Counted from the first letter of the stretch, positions 43,599-55,147 are shown. The stretch: 64,000 bases of DNA from Pseudomonas sp. NFIX28 (GCF_900107395.1 NZ_FNPW01000010.1:1-64000), one strand, 5' to 3'. The notes: generated by a model from the letters alone, not told the origin. Translations and numbers: made by a program.

Positions 43599-44870
43599 AT
43601 GAGTTATGTGATCGACCGACGTCTCAATGGCAAGAACAAAAGCACGGTAAACCGCCAGCGTTTTCTGCGGCGCTATCGTGACCACATCAAGAAGGCTGTT
43701 GAAGAGGCCGTCAGCCGCCGCTCCATTACCGACATGGAGCATGGCGAACAAATCAGCATCCCAGGCCGGGATATCGACGAACCGGTGCTCCACCATGGGC
43801 GCGGCGGCAAGCAGACCGTCGTGCACCCAGGAAACAAGGAGTTCACAGCCGGTGAACACATCGCGCGCCCTCAAGGCGGGGGTGGCGGAGGTGGCCGAGG
43901 CAAGGCCGGCAACTCCGGCGAAGGCATGGATGAGTTCGTTTTCCAGATTACCCAGGAAGAGTTTCTCGAATTCATGTTCGAGGACCTGGAACTGCCGAAC
44001 CTGGTCAAACGCAACCTGAGCGGAACCGACACCTTCAAGACCGTCCGGGCCGGGATCAGCAACGAAGGCAACCCTTCGCGTATAAACATCATCCGGACCC
44101 TGCGCTCAGCCCATGCCCGGCGCATCGCCCTGTCCGGCAGCAGCCGGGCAAAACTGCGTGAAGTCAAAGAGCAACTTGAGCGCCTGAAACGCGAAGAACC
44201 CGACAATTTCGGCGACATTCAGGAAATGGAAGCGGAAATCGAGCGTCTCAGCGCCCGCATCCATCGAGTGCCGTTTCTCGACACCTTCGACCTCAAGTAC
44301 AACCTCCTGATCAAGCAGCCCAACCCCAGCTCGAAGGCCGTGATGTTCTGCCTGATGGACGTTTCCGGCTCCATGACCCAGGCCACCAAGGACATCGCCA
44401 AGCGCTTCTTCATCCTTCTGTACCTGTTCCTCAAGCGCAACTACGACAAGATCGACGTGGTGTTCATCCGCCACCACACCAGTGCGCGTGAAGTGGACGA
44501 GGAGGAGTTCTTCTATTCCCGGGAAACCGGCGGCACCATCGTCTCCAGCGCGTTGAAACTGATGCAGGAGATCATGGCCGAGCGCTATCCGAGCAATGAA
44601 TGGAATATCTATGCCGCCCAGGCTTCCGATGGCGATAACTGGAACGACGACTCGCCAATCTGCCGCGACATCCTGATCAACCAGATCATGCCCTTTGTGC
44701 AGTACTACACTTACGTGGAGATTACCCCGCGCGAACATCAGGCCTTGTGGTTCGAATACGAGCGCATCGCCGAAGCCTTTTCCGATACTTTCGCCCAGCA
44801 GCAACTGGTCTCGGCCGGAGATATCTATCCGGTCTTCCGTGAACTCTTCCAGCGCAGGTTAGTGACATGA
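43599..44870 (+). CDS. yeaH: YeaH/YhbH (DUF444) family protein with vWA-like domain
   Basis: Partner of PrkA; role unclear. The 423-residue protein begins with a basic region, has a Gly-rich linker (about 90-105), and a C-terminal vWA-like domain with a MIDAS-type motif FCLMDVSGSMTQATK. RBS AAGGAG precedes the ATG. Its stop overlaps the spoVR start by 4 nt. Confidence 0.94.
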   Translation: MSYVIDRRLNGKNKSTVNRQRFLRRYRDHIKKAVEEAVSRRSITDMEHGEQISIPGRDIDEPVLHHGRGGKQTVVHPGNKEFTAGEHIARPQGGGGGGGRGKAGNSGEGMDEFVFQITQEEFLEFMFEDLELPNLVKRNLSGTDTFKTVRAGISNEGNPSRINIIRTLRSAHARRIALSGSSRAKLREVKEQLERLKREEPDNFGDIQEMEAEIERLSARIHRVPFLDTFDLKYNLLIKQPNPSSKAVMFCLMDVSGSMTQATKDIAKRFFILLYLFLKRNYDKIDVVFIRHHTSAREVDEEEFFYSRETGGTIVSSALKLMQEIMAERYPSNEWNIYAAQASDGDNWNDDSPICRDILINQIMPFVQYYTYVEITPREHQALWFEYERIAEAFSDTFAQQQLVSAGDIYPVFRELFQRRLVT

Positions 44871-46429
44871 CCGCCAGAGAGCAGAAACGCCAGCCTATCT
44901 CCACCGGTTCGGAATGGACGTTCGAGCTGATCCAGGCCTACGACCGCGAAATCAGCCGTATCGCAGCGCGTTACGCTCTGGATACCTACCCCAACCAGAT
45001 TGAAGTGATCACCGCCGAACAGATGATGGATGCCTACGCCTCCGTCGGCATGCCCCTGGGTTATCACCATTGGTCCTATGGCAAGCACTTCCTCAGCACC
45101 GAAAAATCCTACAGCCGTGGCCAGATGGGGTTGGCCTACGAGATCGTGATCAACTCGGACCCATGCATCGCCTACCTGATGGAAGAAAACACCATCTGCA
45201 TGCAGGCGTTGGTTGTGGCCCACGCCTGCTATGGCCACAACAGTTTTTTCAAGGGCAACTACCTGTTCCGCACCTGGACGGATGCCAGTTCGATCATCGA
45301 TTACCTGGTGTTCGCCAAGCAGTACATCATGCAGTGCGAAGAACGCCACGGGATCGATGCGGTGGAAGACCTGCTGGACTCCTGCCACGCCTTGATGAAC
45401 TACGGCGTTGACCGCTACAAACGCCCTTATCCGATTTCCGCGGAAGAAGAACGGCGCCGGCAAAAGGACCGTGAAGAACACCTGCAGAAACAGATCAACG
45501 ATCTGTGGCGCACGATTCCCAAGGGCACGGACAAACTCAGCGACAAGGACAATGCGCGCTTTCCTGCCGAACCCCAGGAAAACATTCTGTATTTCATTGA
45601 GAAGCACGCGCCACTGCTGGAGCCGTGGCAGCGGGAAATCGTGCGCATCGTGCGCAAGATTGCCCAGTATTTTTACCCGCAACGCCAGACCCAGGTGATG
45701 AACGAAGGCTGGGCGACGTTCTGGCACTACACCCTGATGAACGACCTGTATGACGAAGGCCTGGTGACCGATGGGTTCATGATGGAATTCCTCGCCTCCC
45801 ACACCAGCGTGGTGTTCCAGCCCGGCTTCGACAGCCCCTATTACAACGGCATCAACCCCTACACCCTGGGTTTCGCCATGTACCGCGATATCCGGCGTAT
45901 TTGCGAAGAACCGACCGAAGAGGACCGCCGCTGGTTCCCCGAACTGGCCGGGACCGACTGGCTGCCCAGCATCAAGTTCGCCATGAGCAGCTTCAAGGAC
46001 GAAAGCTTCATCCTGCAGTACCTGTCACCCAAGGTCATTCGCGATCTCAAGCTGTTCAGCATCCTGGACGATGACCAGAAAGACGACTTGCTGGTGCCTG
46101 CGATTCATGACGAAAGCGGCTACAGAATCATCCGTGAAACCCTCGCCGCCCAATACAACCTGGGCAATCGCGAGCCTAACGTGCAGATCTGGAGCATCGA
46201 CCGAAGAGGGGACCGCTCGCTGACCCTGCGCCACCAACAGCACGATCGCAAGCCATTGGGCGACTCTACCGACGAGGTCCTCAAGCACCTGCATCGGCTA
46301 TGGGGATTCGACATCCACCTGGAAACCCTGCAGGGCGACCAAGTGATGAAAACCCATCACGTACCGCCCAAAGGCGATCACAACGAAGGGGATTACGGTC
46401 GCCTGGACCTGGCTGTCATCCATCTCTGA
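44867..46429 (+). CDS. SpoVR-family protein (YcgB)
   Basis: Protein of 520 residues with the SpoVR family segments YDREISRIAARYALDTYPNQIEVI near the start and NEGWATFWHYTLMNDLYDEG in the middle. In Bacillus SpoVR affects the spore cortex; in non-sporulating bacteria its task is unknown, but it is nearly always with PrkA and YeaH, as here with a 4-nt overlap. Confidence 0.95.
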   Translation: MTAREQKRQPISTGSEWTFELIQAYDREISRIAARYALDTYPNQIEVITAEQMMDAYASVGMPLGYHHWSYGKHFLSTEKSYSRGQMGLAYEIVINSDPCIAYLMEENTICMQALVVAHACYGHNSFFKGNYLFRTWTDASSIIDYLVFAKQYIMQCEERHGIDAVEDLLDSCHALMNYGVDRYKRPYPISAEEERRRQKDREEHLQKQINDLWRTIPKGTDKLSDKDNARFPAEPQENILYFIEKHAPLLEPWQREIVRIVRKIAQYFYPQRQTQVMNEGWATFWHYTLMNDLYDEGLVTDGFMMEFLASHTSVVFQPGFDSPYYNGINPYTLGFAMYRDIRRICEEPTEEDRRWFPELAGTDWLPSIKFAMSSFKDESFILQYLSPKVIRDLKLFSILDDDQKDDLLVPAIHDESGYRIIRETLAAQYNLGNREPNVQIWSIDRRGDRSLTLRHQQHDRKPLGDSTDEVLKHLHRLWGFDIHLETLQGDQVMKTHHVPPKGDHNEGDYGRLDLAVIHL

Positions 46430-46439
46430 GCGCATGACA

Positions 46440-46489
46440 AACCTCCGAAAGCTCGGCGCAAGAGTTATTCTGTCGGGCTAACGGAGGTT
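46440..46489 (+). promoter_or_regulatory. Hairpin enclosing the cca ribosome-binding site
   Basis: AACCTCCG (46440-46447) is the exact reverse complement of CGGAGGTT (46482-46489), the latter being the Shine-Dalgarno site of cca 6 nt before its ATG. A run of six T follows. It can act as a spoVR terminator or hide the cca RBS in read-through transcripts. Confidence 0.6.
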
Positions 46490-46493
46490 TTTT

Positions 46494-47723
46494 ATGCAGA
46501 TTTACAAGGTCGGCGGTGCGGTACGCGATCGCCTGCTGGGCAAACCGGTAACCGACATCGACTGGGTGGTAGTCGGCGCCACGGCTGAAGAAATGCTCGC
46601 CAAGGGGTTTCGCCCGGTCGGCTCGGATTTCCCGGTCTTTCTTCATCCCCGCAGCGGTGAGGAATATGCCCTGGCGCGCACCGAGCGCAAAAGCGGTCGT
46701 GGTTATGGCGGCTTCACCTTTCACGCCAGCCCCGAGGTCACTCTCGAAGAAGACCTGATCCGTCGCGACCTGACCATCAACGCCATGGCTGAAGACGAGC
46801 ACGGCGTCCTCACGGACCCGTATCATGGCCAGCAAGACCTGGAAGACCGCCTGCTTCGCCACGTTTCGCCGGCGTTCGCCGAAGATCCCTTACGCGTCCT
46901 GCGCGTCGCCCGCTTCGCCGCTCGCTATGCAGGCCTCGGCTTCCAAGTAGCTGCGGACACCCTCGAACTGATGCGCCAGCTCAGCGATTCCGGCGAGCTG
47001 GAAGCCCTGACGCCGGAGCGCAGCTGGAAAGAAATCTCCCGCGCGCTAATGGAAGATCACCCCCAGGTATTCGTCCAGGTACTGCGTGACTGTGGCGCGC
47101 TCAAGGTCCTGCTGCCCGAGGTGGATGCGCTGTTCGGCGTCCCACAACCGGCCGCCCACCATCCGGAGATCGACAGCGGCGTGCACACCCTCAGCGTTCT
47201 CGAACAGGCGGCCCTGCACAAGCAGCCCTTGAGCGTGCGCTGGGCGTGCCTGTTGCACGATCTGGGCAAGGGCCTGACGCCACAAAGCGAATGGCCGCAG
47301 CACATCGCGCATGAACACAAAGGCCTGAAGCTGATCAAGCAGGTCAACGAGCGCTTCAAGGCACCGCGCGATTGCCAGGAACTGGCGCTCCTGGTGGGCC
47401 AGTATCACACCCACGGCCATCGGGCCCTCGAGCTGAAACCTTCGACATTGGCGGAGCTGCTGCAAAGCTTTGACGTGTATCGTCGGCCGCAGCGTTTCGA
47501 GGAATTTATCGCCGCCTGTGAAATGGATGCCCGTGGCCGGCTTGGGCTGGAAGAGCGCGCCTATCCCCAGGCGGACTATCTGCGCGGGGCGGCCGCCGCA
47601 GCGCGAACGGTCGCAGTCCAGCCACTGCTGGAGCGGGGACTCAAGGGGCCGGAGCTGGGAGAAGCACTGAAACAGGAGCGACTGAAGGCGCTGAAGGCCT
47701 ACAAGGAACAGCAGTCGGCGTAA
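46494..47723 (+). CDS. cca: Multifunctional CCA tRNA nucleotidyltransferase/phosphohydrolase
   Basis: Adds and repairs the 3' CCA of tRNAs without a template. The 409 residues show the nucleotidyltransferase motif GGAVRDRLLGKPVTDIDWVVVG, the RRDLTINAMA motif and a C-terminal HD domain (CLLHDLGKG) with 2',3'-cyclic phosphodiesterase activity in the family. SD GGAGG stands 6 nt before the ATG. Confidence 0.97.
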   Translation: MQIYKVGGAVRDRLLGKPVTDIDWVVVGATAEEMLAKGFRPVGSDFPVFLHPRSGEEYALARTERKSGRGYGGFTFHASPEVTLEEDLIRRDLTINAMAEDEHGVLTDPYHGQQDLEDRLLRHVSPAFAEDPLRVLRVARFAARYAGLGFQVAADTLELMRQLSDSGELEALTPERSWKEISRALMEDHPQVFVQVLRDCGALKVLLPEVDALFGVPQPAAHHPEIDSGVHTLSVLEQAALHKQPLSVRWACLLHDLGKGLTPQSEWPQHIAHEHKGLKLIKQVNERFKAPRDCQELALLVGQYHTHGHRALELKPSTLAELLQSFDVYRRPQRFEEFIAACEMDARGRLGLEERAYPQADYLRGAAAAARTVAVQPLLERGLKGPELGEALKQERLKALKAYKEQQSA

Positions 47724-47805
47724 GGAACCTCACGGACAAGCTCTCCTGCAGAGGCGAGCTTGCTTGTGATCTGCCCGCAGCCGCCCCGAACGACACCAGT
47801 AGCGG

Positions 47806-48324
47806 CTAGCCCAGCTCCGGCGGCGTCAGTTGCCTGCCCTGCCACTCAAACGCCATAGGCGCCAGCACCTGATCGATCCGTGCCTCGCGCCAGAGGGTGG
47901 CGAAATCCTGCCCAGCCAACGGATGAACCCGCTCTGGAGCCATCAGCGACAAGGGCCAAAGTACAAAGGCATTCTTGAGAATTTCTGCGCGCGGCAGGAT
48001 CAAACCGTCGAAATTGCCCACCAGATCACCATACAGCAGCACATCGATATCCAGCGGCAGGCCTTTGCGGTCCGGGGCATAACGACCGTTGTCCGCCTCG
48101 ATGAACTTCAGTCGGCGGTCCAGCTCCATCAATGGCAAGTCGGTAAAAGCCGAAACTACCAGATTGAAAAATGGCCCACTCTTGATCCCCACCGGCTGGC
48201 TTTCAAATACCGGCGAGCAGCGCATGTCCTGCAGGAAGCCCGCCAGGGCATCGAGCCCGGCCAGCAAATGAGTTTCGCGCTCGATATTGCTGCCGAGCCC
48301 AAGAAATACCTGAGTTAGCGACAT
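47806..48324 (-). CDS. folK: 6-hydroxymethyl-7,8-dihydropterin pyrophosphokinase
   Basis: Folate synthesis enzyme of 172 residues: LGLGSNIERE at the N-terminus, the ATP/Mg loop around YAPDRKGLPLDIDVLLYGD and PRAEILKNAFVLWPL. It overlaps folB by 10 nt, so the two consecutive folate genes are coupled. Confidence 0.96.
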   Translation of the reverse strand: MSLTQVFLGLGSNIERETHLLAGLDALAGFLQDMRCSPVFESQPVGIKSGPFFNLVVSAFTDLPLMELDRRLKFIEADNGRYAPDRKGLPLDIDVLLYGDLVGNFDGLILPRAEILKNAFVLWPLSLMAPERVHPLAGQDFATLWREARIDQVLAPMAFEWQGRQLTPPELG

Positions 48325-48668
48325 CCGCGCTCGATCTCCACGCCAACACCTTTGGCGGCCGCAACAGCACCGGGCTTGGTCAGCTTGAGGTGCAACCAGG
48401 GAATATGGAACTCGCTCATCAGAACCTCGGCCAGGCGCTCGGCAAACGTCTCGACCAGCTGGAACTGCGCCTGCTCGGCAAACGCCTGAATCCGCGAAGA
48501 CACGCTGGCATAGTCGAGCGCCAAGGTCAGATCGTCGCCGGCAGCGGCTGGGCGATTGTCCCAGGCGAAGCTCAGGTCAAGGCGCAGGCACTGCCGGATG
48601 CCTCGCTCCCAGTCGTAGGCACCGATCACCGTGTCGACTTCCAGGCCCTCGATAAACACTCTGTCCAA
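48315..48668 (-). CDS. folB: Dihydroneopterin aldolase, TTG start
   Basis: Cleaves dihydroneopterin to 6-hydroxymethyldihydropterin. The product is 117 residues: MDRVFIEGLEVDTVIGAYDWERG and, near the end, LKLTKPGAV. The start is a TTG at 48668, since GGAGA sits at proper distance before it and the family begins with (M)DRVFIEGL; an upstream ATG at 48692 would add eight unconserved residues. Confidence 0.92.
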   Translation of the reverse strand: MDRVFIEGLEVDTVIGAYDWERGIRQCLRLDLSFAWDNRPAAAGDDLTLALDYASVSSRIQAFAEQAQFQLVETFAERLAEVLMSEFHIPWLHLKLTKPGAVAAAKGVGVEIERGCR

Positions 48669-48742
48669 GCACTCTTCTCCGCAGCACGACAAGGGCGCAA
48701 TGCGCCGTTAGAATCAGGGCGTCCTCGCCCGGAATAGTTAGC

Positions 48743-49312
48743 ATGTTTTGGTTACTGGCGATCTTCGCCTACCTGCTCGGCTCTCTGTCCTTCGCCATCT
48801 TGCTCAGCCGCCTGACCGGTAAACCCGACCCGCGAATGAGTGGCTCGGGCAATGCCGGCGCCACCAACATGCTGCGCCTGGCCGGCAAGAAACTGGCGAT
48901 ACTGACCTTGCTCGGCGACCTGCTCAAAGGGCTGTTGCCCGTACTGATCGCCAGTCTCGCAGGCCTTTCGCTCCAACAACAGGCCTGGATCGGGCTCTAC
49001 GCCGTACTGGGCCACCTGTTCCCGGTGTATTTCCGTTTTCGCGGCGGCAAGGGTGTTGCCACCGCCGCCGGGATGCTGCTGGGGCTGTATCCGCCAGCCG
49101 CGCTCCTGGCCATAGCCGCCTGGCTCCTGACCTTCTACCTGACCCGCACCAGCTCGCTGGCAGCCTTGATCGCCACGCCCCTGACCTTGCCATTGCTGGC
49201 CTGGCAGGCACCGGCGGCGCTGCTGCCGATGAGCGTACTCACACTGCTCATCGTCTGGCGCCACCGCGGCAATCTACGCGACCTGTTTGCCGGGCGCGAA
49301 CGGCATTTCTGA
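48743..49312 (+). CDS. plsY: Acyl-phosphate:glycerol-3-phosphate acyltransferase
   Basis: Inner-membrane enzyme for the first acylation in phospholipid synthesis, using acyl-phosphate. The 189-residue protein has five hydrophobic segments and the three PlsY motifs: GSGNAGATNMLR, GHLFPVYFRFRGGKGVAT and the later LTRTSSLAAL. Divergent from folB, convergent with tsaD. Confidence 0.95.
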   Translation: MFWLLAIFAYLLGSLSFAILLSRLTGKPDPRMSGSGNAGATNMLRLAGKKLAILTLLGDLLKGLLPVLIASLAGLSLQQQAWIGLYAVLGHLFPVYFRFRGGKGVATAAGMLLGLYPPAALLAIAAWLLTFYLTRTSSLAALIATPLTLPLLAWQAPAALLPMSVLTLLIVWRHRGNLRDLFAGRERHF

Positions 49313-49353
49313 ATCCTGAAGATGAACCCGGCTCAGGCCAGAGGGTTACCGAC

Positions 49354-50379
49354 TCACAACGGCGACAGCTGCTCCATCGGCCAACGCGCCTGCACACTGA
49401 TCGCCAGGCTCTCCTGCTGGCCTGCCTGCAAACGCTGGCAACCGGCAAACGCGATCATTGCGCCATTGTCGGTACAGAACTCAGGACGGGCGTAAAACAC
49501 ATTCCCTTTCATCTCGCCGAGCATTTTCTCCAGCGATGCGCGCAGAGCCTTGTTGGCACTCACGCCGCCAGCGATGACCAGACGCTTGAGTCCCGCTTGC
49601 TTCAAGGCGCGCTTGCATTTGATGGTCAGAGTTTCCACCACCGCCTGCTGGAAGGCGAGCGAGATGTCGCAACGGGTTTGCTCGCCGTCGTCTCCAGCGC
49701 TAACGCATTGTTGCCAGGTGTTCAGGGCGAAGGTTTTCAAGCCGCTGAAACTGAAATCCAGCCCCGGACGATCGGTCATCGGCCGCGGGAAGACAAAACG
49801 GCCAGGCACACCTTGCGCGGCCAGACGGGCGATTTCAGGGCCGCCCGGATAATTCAGGCCGATCATCTTCGCCGTCTTGTCGAAAGCTTCACCGGCAGCA
49901 TCATCCAGGGTTTCCCCCATCAATTCGTACTGCCCGATGCCATCGACTCGTACCAGCTGTGTGTGGCCACCGGAAACCAACAAAGCGACGAACGGAAACT
50001 CCGGCGGTTGCTCTTCCAGCATCGGCGCCAGCAAGTGGCCTTCCATATGGTGCACACCCAGCGCCGGGATGCCCCAGGCGAAGGCCAGCGCCTGGGCGCA
50101 GGAAGCGCCCACCAGCAAGGCCCCGACCAGGCCAGGGCCCGCGGTATAGGCAATGGCGTCGATCTCGGTCGGCACGCAGTCCGCCTCGGCCAGGACCTGA
50201 CGGATCAGCGGCAGCATGCGCTTGACATGATCGCGAGAGGCCAGCTCCGGCACCACGCCACCATAAGCCCGATGCAGGTCGATCTGACTGAACAGCGCAT
50301 CGGCCAGCAGGCCACGTTCGCTGTCGTAAAGCGCGACGCCGGTTTCGTCGCAGGAAGTTTCTAATCCCAGTACTAGCAT
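49354..50379 (-). CDS. tsaD: tRNA N6-threonylcarbamoyladenosine synthase subunit TsaD
   Basis: Transfers threonylcarbamoyl to A37 of ANN-decoding tRNAs, with TsaB and TsaE. In 341 residues the metal-binding H111 and H115 appear in HHMEGHLLAP, with LGLETSCDETG at the start and GGVSANKALR later. Divergent from rpsU. Confidence 0.96.
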   Translation of the reverse strand: MLVLGLETSCDETGVALYDSERGLLADALFSQIDLHRAYGGVVPELASRDHVKRMLPLIRQVLAEADCVPTEIDAIAYTAGPGLVGALLVGASCAQALAFAWGIPALGVHHMEGHLLAPMLEEQPPEFPFVALLVSGGHTQLVRVDGIGQYELMGETLDDAAGEAFDKTAKMIGLNYPGGPEIARLAAQGVPGRFVFPRPMTDRPGLDFSFSGLKTFALNTWQQCVSAGDDGEQTRCDISLAFQQAVVETLTIKCKRALKQAGLKRLVIAGGVSANKALRASLEKMLGEMKGNVFYARPEFCTDNGAMIAFAGCQRLQAGQQESLAISVQARWPMEQLSPL

Positions 50380-50579
50380 GGGTTTGCGCCTTGTAGAGGC
50401 TAAATTCGAAGGCGCGCATAATAGTCGCCACTCCTTCGCCCGACCAGCGGTTTTCGATCAGAGGCTTTGCATTCCGAGCGATGAGGGGTTAACATCCGCA
50501 ACCCTTAAAAACCGACGACCTCAGCCGCGATTTTTGCGACGAGAACGTTGACCCCGGTAATGAATGAAGGTAGCTCTGG

Positions 50580-50795
50580 ATGCCAGCCGTCAAAGTTAAA
50601 GAGAACGAACCCTTCGACGTAGCTCTGCGTCGTTTCAAGCGCTCCTGCGAAAAAGCCGGTGTTCTGGCTGAAGTTCGTAGCCGCGAATTTTACGAGAAGC
50701 CGACTTCTGAGCGTAAGCGCAAAGCAGCTGCTGCTGTTAAGCGTCACGCCAAGAAAGTTCAGCGCGAACAGCGCCGCGCCGTACGTCTGTACTAA
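50580..50795 (+). CDS. rpsU: 30S ribosomal protein S21
   Basis: Basic protein of 71 residues, the standard length, with [26 protein letters not shown] and a Lys/Arg-rich C-terminal half. It heads the macromolecular-synthesis cluster with dnaG and rpoD, although 468 nt separate it from dnaG here. Confidence 0.98.
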
Positions 50796-50825
50796 TACAT
50801 AGACGTTCGCTGCAAGCTTCTGCCA

Positions 50826-50846
50826 AGCCCGGCCCTCAGCCGGGCT
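50826..50846 (+). terminator. Hairpin after rpsU (likely partial terminator)
   Basis: AGCCCGGC and GCCGGGCT form an 8-bp stem around a 5-nt loop, 31 nt after the rpsU stop. The T tract is poor, so it may only reduce read-through into dnaG, as in the E. coli operon. The rest of the gene-free stretch 50847-51263 shows no convincing gene. Confidence 0.6.
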
Positions 50847-51263
50847 AATGGCATTTGCGGACAACGCTTGATGCTTCACCGTCAACGCCGCCCATGCGAC
50901 CGAGACAATCCGCTTCACCACGTCAGACCTGGCTTCCTGCCAGCGGTGCACGTCTCTTCTGACGAGCCTTCCAAGGCTACTGACGAGCACACTTTATTCT
51001 GATTCCTCAACAGACTCAGCCCAAGGCGCCTTCTCCAACGCCCGCTTGTGAGCCATCCGAGACCTGTCGGACTCAGAGCAATATCTTCAAATAGTCGAAG
51101 ACTGATCGAAGCTAACGTCAGTGGACTTTCGGCAGATACACTTCCCGATAGCGATCAAGCCGACGACAGATGGTCGAACGCACAGCCGTTGCGTCTCGAA
51201 ACACCCCACTTTCGAAGCCTTCGCATTGATCCAATTCTTTCGCGCAGTGATGATGAGAACGCC

Positions 51264-53228
51264 ATGGCCGGGCTGATTCCCCAGAGCTTTATTGACGACC
51301 TTCTGAACCGCACCGACATCGTCGATGTTGTCAGCTCGCGCCTGCAGATGAAAAAGGCCGGCAAGAACTACACCGCCTGCTGCCCGTTCCACAAGGAAAA
51401 AACCCCCTCTTTCAGCGTCAGCCCCGACAAGCAGTTCTATTACTGCTTCGGCTGTGGCGCGGGCGGCAATGCCCTCGGCTTCATCATGGACCACGACAAC
51501 CTGGACTTCCCCCAGGCAGTCGAGGAACTGGCCAAAGCCGCCGGCATGGAAGTCCCGCGCGAAGAAAGCGGGCGCTCGCACAAGCCCCGGCAGCCGACCG
51601 ATTCACCGCTTTACCCACTGCTTACAGCGGCCGCCGACTATTATCGCCAGGCCCTGAAAAGCCATCCGGCTCGCAAGGCGGCGGTCGATTATCTCAAGGG
51701 ACGCGGCCTGACCGGCGAAATTGCCCGCGATTTCGGCCTCGGCTTCGCTCCACCCGGCTGGGACAACCTGTTCAAGCATTTGAGCAGCGACACCCTGCAG
51801 CAAAAAGCCATGATCGACGCCGGCCTGCTGATCGAAAACGCCGAAACCGGCAAACGCTACGACCGCTTCCGCGACCGGGTGATGTTTCCGATCCGCGACA
51901 GCCGTGGCCGCATCATCGCCTTTGGTGGCCGGGTACTGGGCGACGACAAACCGAAGTACCTGAACTCGCCGGAAACGCCGGTTTTTCACAAGGGCCAGGA
52001 GCTTTACGGCCTGTTCGAAGCCCGCAAGAACAACCGCAACCTCGACGAAATCATCGTCGTCGAAGGCTACATGGACGTGATTGCCCTCGCTCAACAGGGC
52101 TTGCGCAACGCCGTTGCGACCCTGGGCACAGCCACCAGCGAAGAACACCTCAAGCGCCTGTTTCGCATCGTGCCCAGCGTGCTGTTCTGCTTCGACGGCG
52201 ACCAGGCCGGGCGCAAGGCCGCCTGGCGCGCGCTGGAGGCGACCCTGTCCAGCCTGCAGGACGGTCGCCGGGCGCGCTTTCTGTTTCTGCCCGAAGGGGA
52301 AGACCCGGATACCCTGGTCCGCTCCGAGGGCACAGACGCCTTTCGCGCCCGTATCAACCAACACGCCCAACCGCTGGCCGATTACTTCTTCCAGCAACTG
52401 ACCGACGAAGCCGACCCGCGCTCGCTCGAGGGCAAGGCCCACCTGGCCACCCTGGCTGCGCCGCTGATCGACAAGGTCCCCGGGGCCAACCTGCGGACCC
52501 TGATGCGCCAGCGCCTCAGCGAAATTACCGGGCTCAACAACGAGGCCGTCAGCCAGTTGGTGCATAGCGCCCCACAAGAAGCGCCTCCAGCTTACGACGC
52601 CGGCATCGATTACGACGCCATGCCGGACTATGCCGACTACCACGAACCGCAAGAGGCCTACGTGCCGCAGCAGGAGTGGACGCCGAAGAAAAGCGGCGCC
52701 GGCGGCAAGAAGTGGGAAAACAAACCCTGGGACAAAAAGGGCAAGCGTAACGGTGATCGCGATCAGCCACGTGCCCCGCGCGTCCCGGCCGCCGTCGAAC
52801 CACCAACACTGTCAGCCCTTCGAACATTGCTGCATCACCCGCAACTGGCCGAAAAAGTTGAAGACGCCGGGCATTTCGCCGCCGATGACAACACCAACAC
52901 CCAGTTGCTGGTCGCCCTGATCGAAGCCGTGCAGAAAAATCCTAAGCTACGCTCTATTCATCAACTGATGGCGCGCTGGCACGGTACCGAACAAGGCCGC
53001 CTGATCAAGGCGCTGGCAGAAAAGGAGTGGTTGATTGAGGGCGATAACCTTGAACAACAGTTTTTCGACACCATTAAAAGCTTGTCCGCTCGTCAACGTG
53101 AGCGTGTTTTGGAACAACTTCTCAGGAAATCGCGTCAAAGCGAATTGAGTGGCGAAGAAAAAATTCAGCTACTTGAGCTTTTAAAACGCAATGTTCCCGC
53201 ATCAAACCCGACCTCAACTGGCGCGTGA
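51264..53228 (+). CDS. dnaG: DNA primase
   Basis: Makes RNA primers for replication. Protein of 654 residues: CHC2 zinc finger with C40, H43, C61 and C64; TOPRIM core with VVEGYMDVIALAQ and FDGDQAGRKA; and a C-terminal DnaB-binding domain. A Lys/Gly-rich linker lies before that domain. MAGLIPQSF is the family start; the 72 upstream in-frame codons are not conserved-looking. Confidence 0.96.
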   Translation: MAGLIPQSFIDDLLNRTDIVDVVSSRLQMKKAGKNYTACCPFHKEKTPSFSVSPDKQFYYCFGCGAGGNALGFIMDHDNLDFPQAVEELAKAAGMEVPREESGRSHKPRQPTDSPLYPLLTAAADYYRQALKSHPARKAAVDYLKGRGLTGEIARDFGLGFAPPGWDNLFKHLSSDTLQQKAMIDAGLLIENAETGKRYDRFRDRVMFPIRDSRGRIIAFGGRVLGDDKPKYLNSPETPVFHKGQELYGLFEARKNNRNLDEIIVVEGYMDVIALAQQGLRNAVATLGTATSEEHLKRLFRIVPSVLFCFDGDQAGRKAAWRALEATLSSLQDGRRARFLFLPEGEDPDTLVRSEGTDAFRARINQHAQPLADYFFQQLTDEADPRSLEGKAHLATLAAPLIDKVPGANLRTLMRQRLSEITGLNNEAVSQLVHSAPQEAPPAYDAGIDYDAMPDYADYHEPQEAYVPQQEWTPKKSGAGGKKWENKPWDKKGKRNGDRDQPRAPRVPAAVEPPTLSALRTLLHHPQLAEKVEDAGHFAADDNTNTQLLVALIEAVQKNPKLRSIHQLMARWHGTEQGRLIKALAEKEWLIEGDNLEQQFFDTIKSLSARQRERVLEQLLRKSRQSELSGEEKIQLLELLKRNVPASNPTSTGA

Positions 53229-53242
53229 GGTCATAGCTCGGG

Positions 53243-53248
53243 TATAAT
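53243..53248 (+). promoter_or_regulatory. TATAAT -10 box upstream of rpoD
   Basis: A perfect TATAAT lies in the 67-nt dnaG-rpoD gap, about 48 nt before the rpoD ATG. No good -35 hexamer is seen at the right distance, so promoter strength and factor are uncertain. Confidence 0.35.
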
Positions 53249-53295
53249 CCTCGGCTTGTTTTTTGCCCGCCAAGACCTTCAGTGGATAGGGTGTT

Positions 53296-55143
<1,848 letters not shown>

Positions 55144-55147
55144 AACC

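Noticed and set aside
47738..47761. Possible terminator after cca
   Set aside because: Only a 6-bp stem (AAGCTC/GAGCTT) with a long loop and no T run; it looks more like a degenerate repeat remnant.
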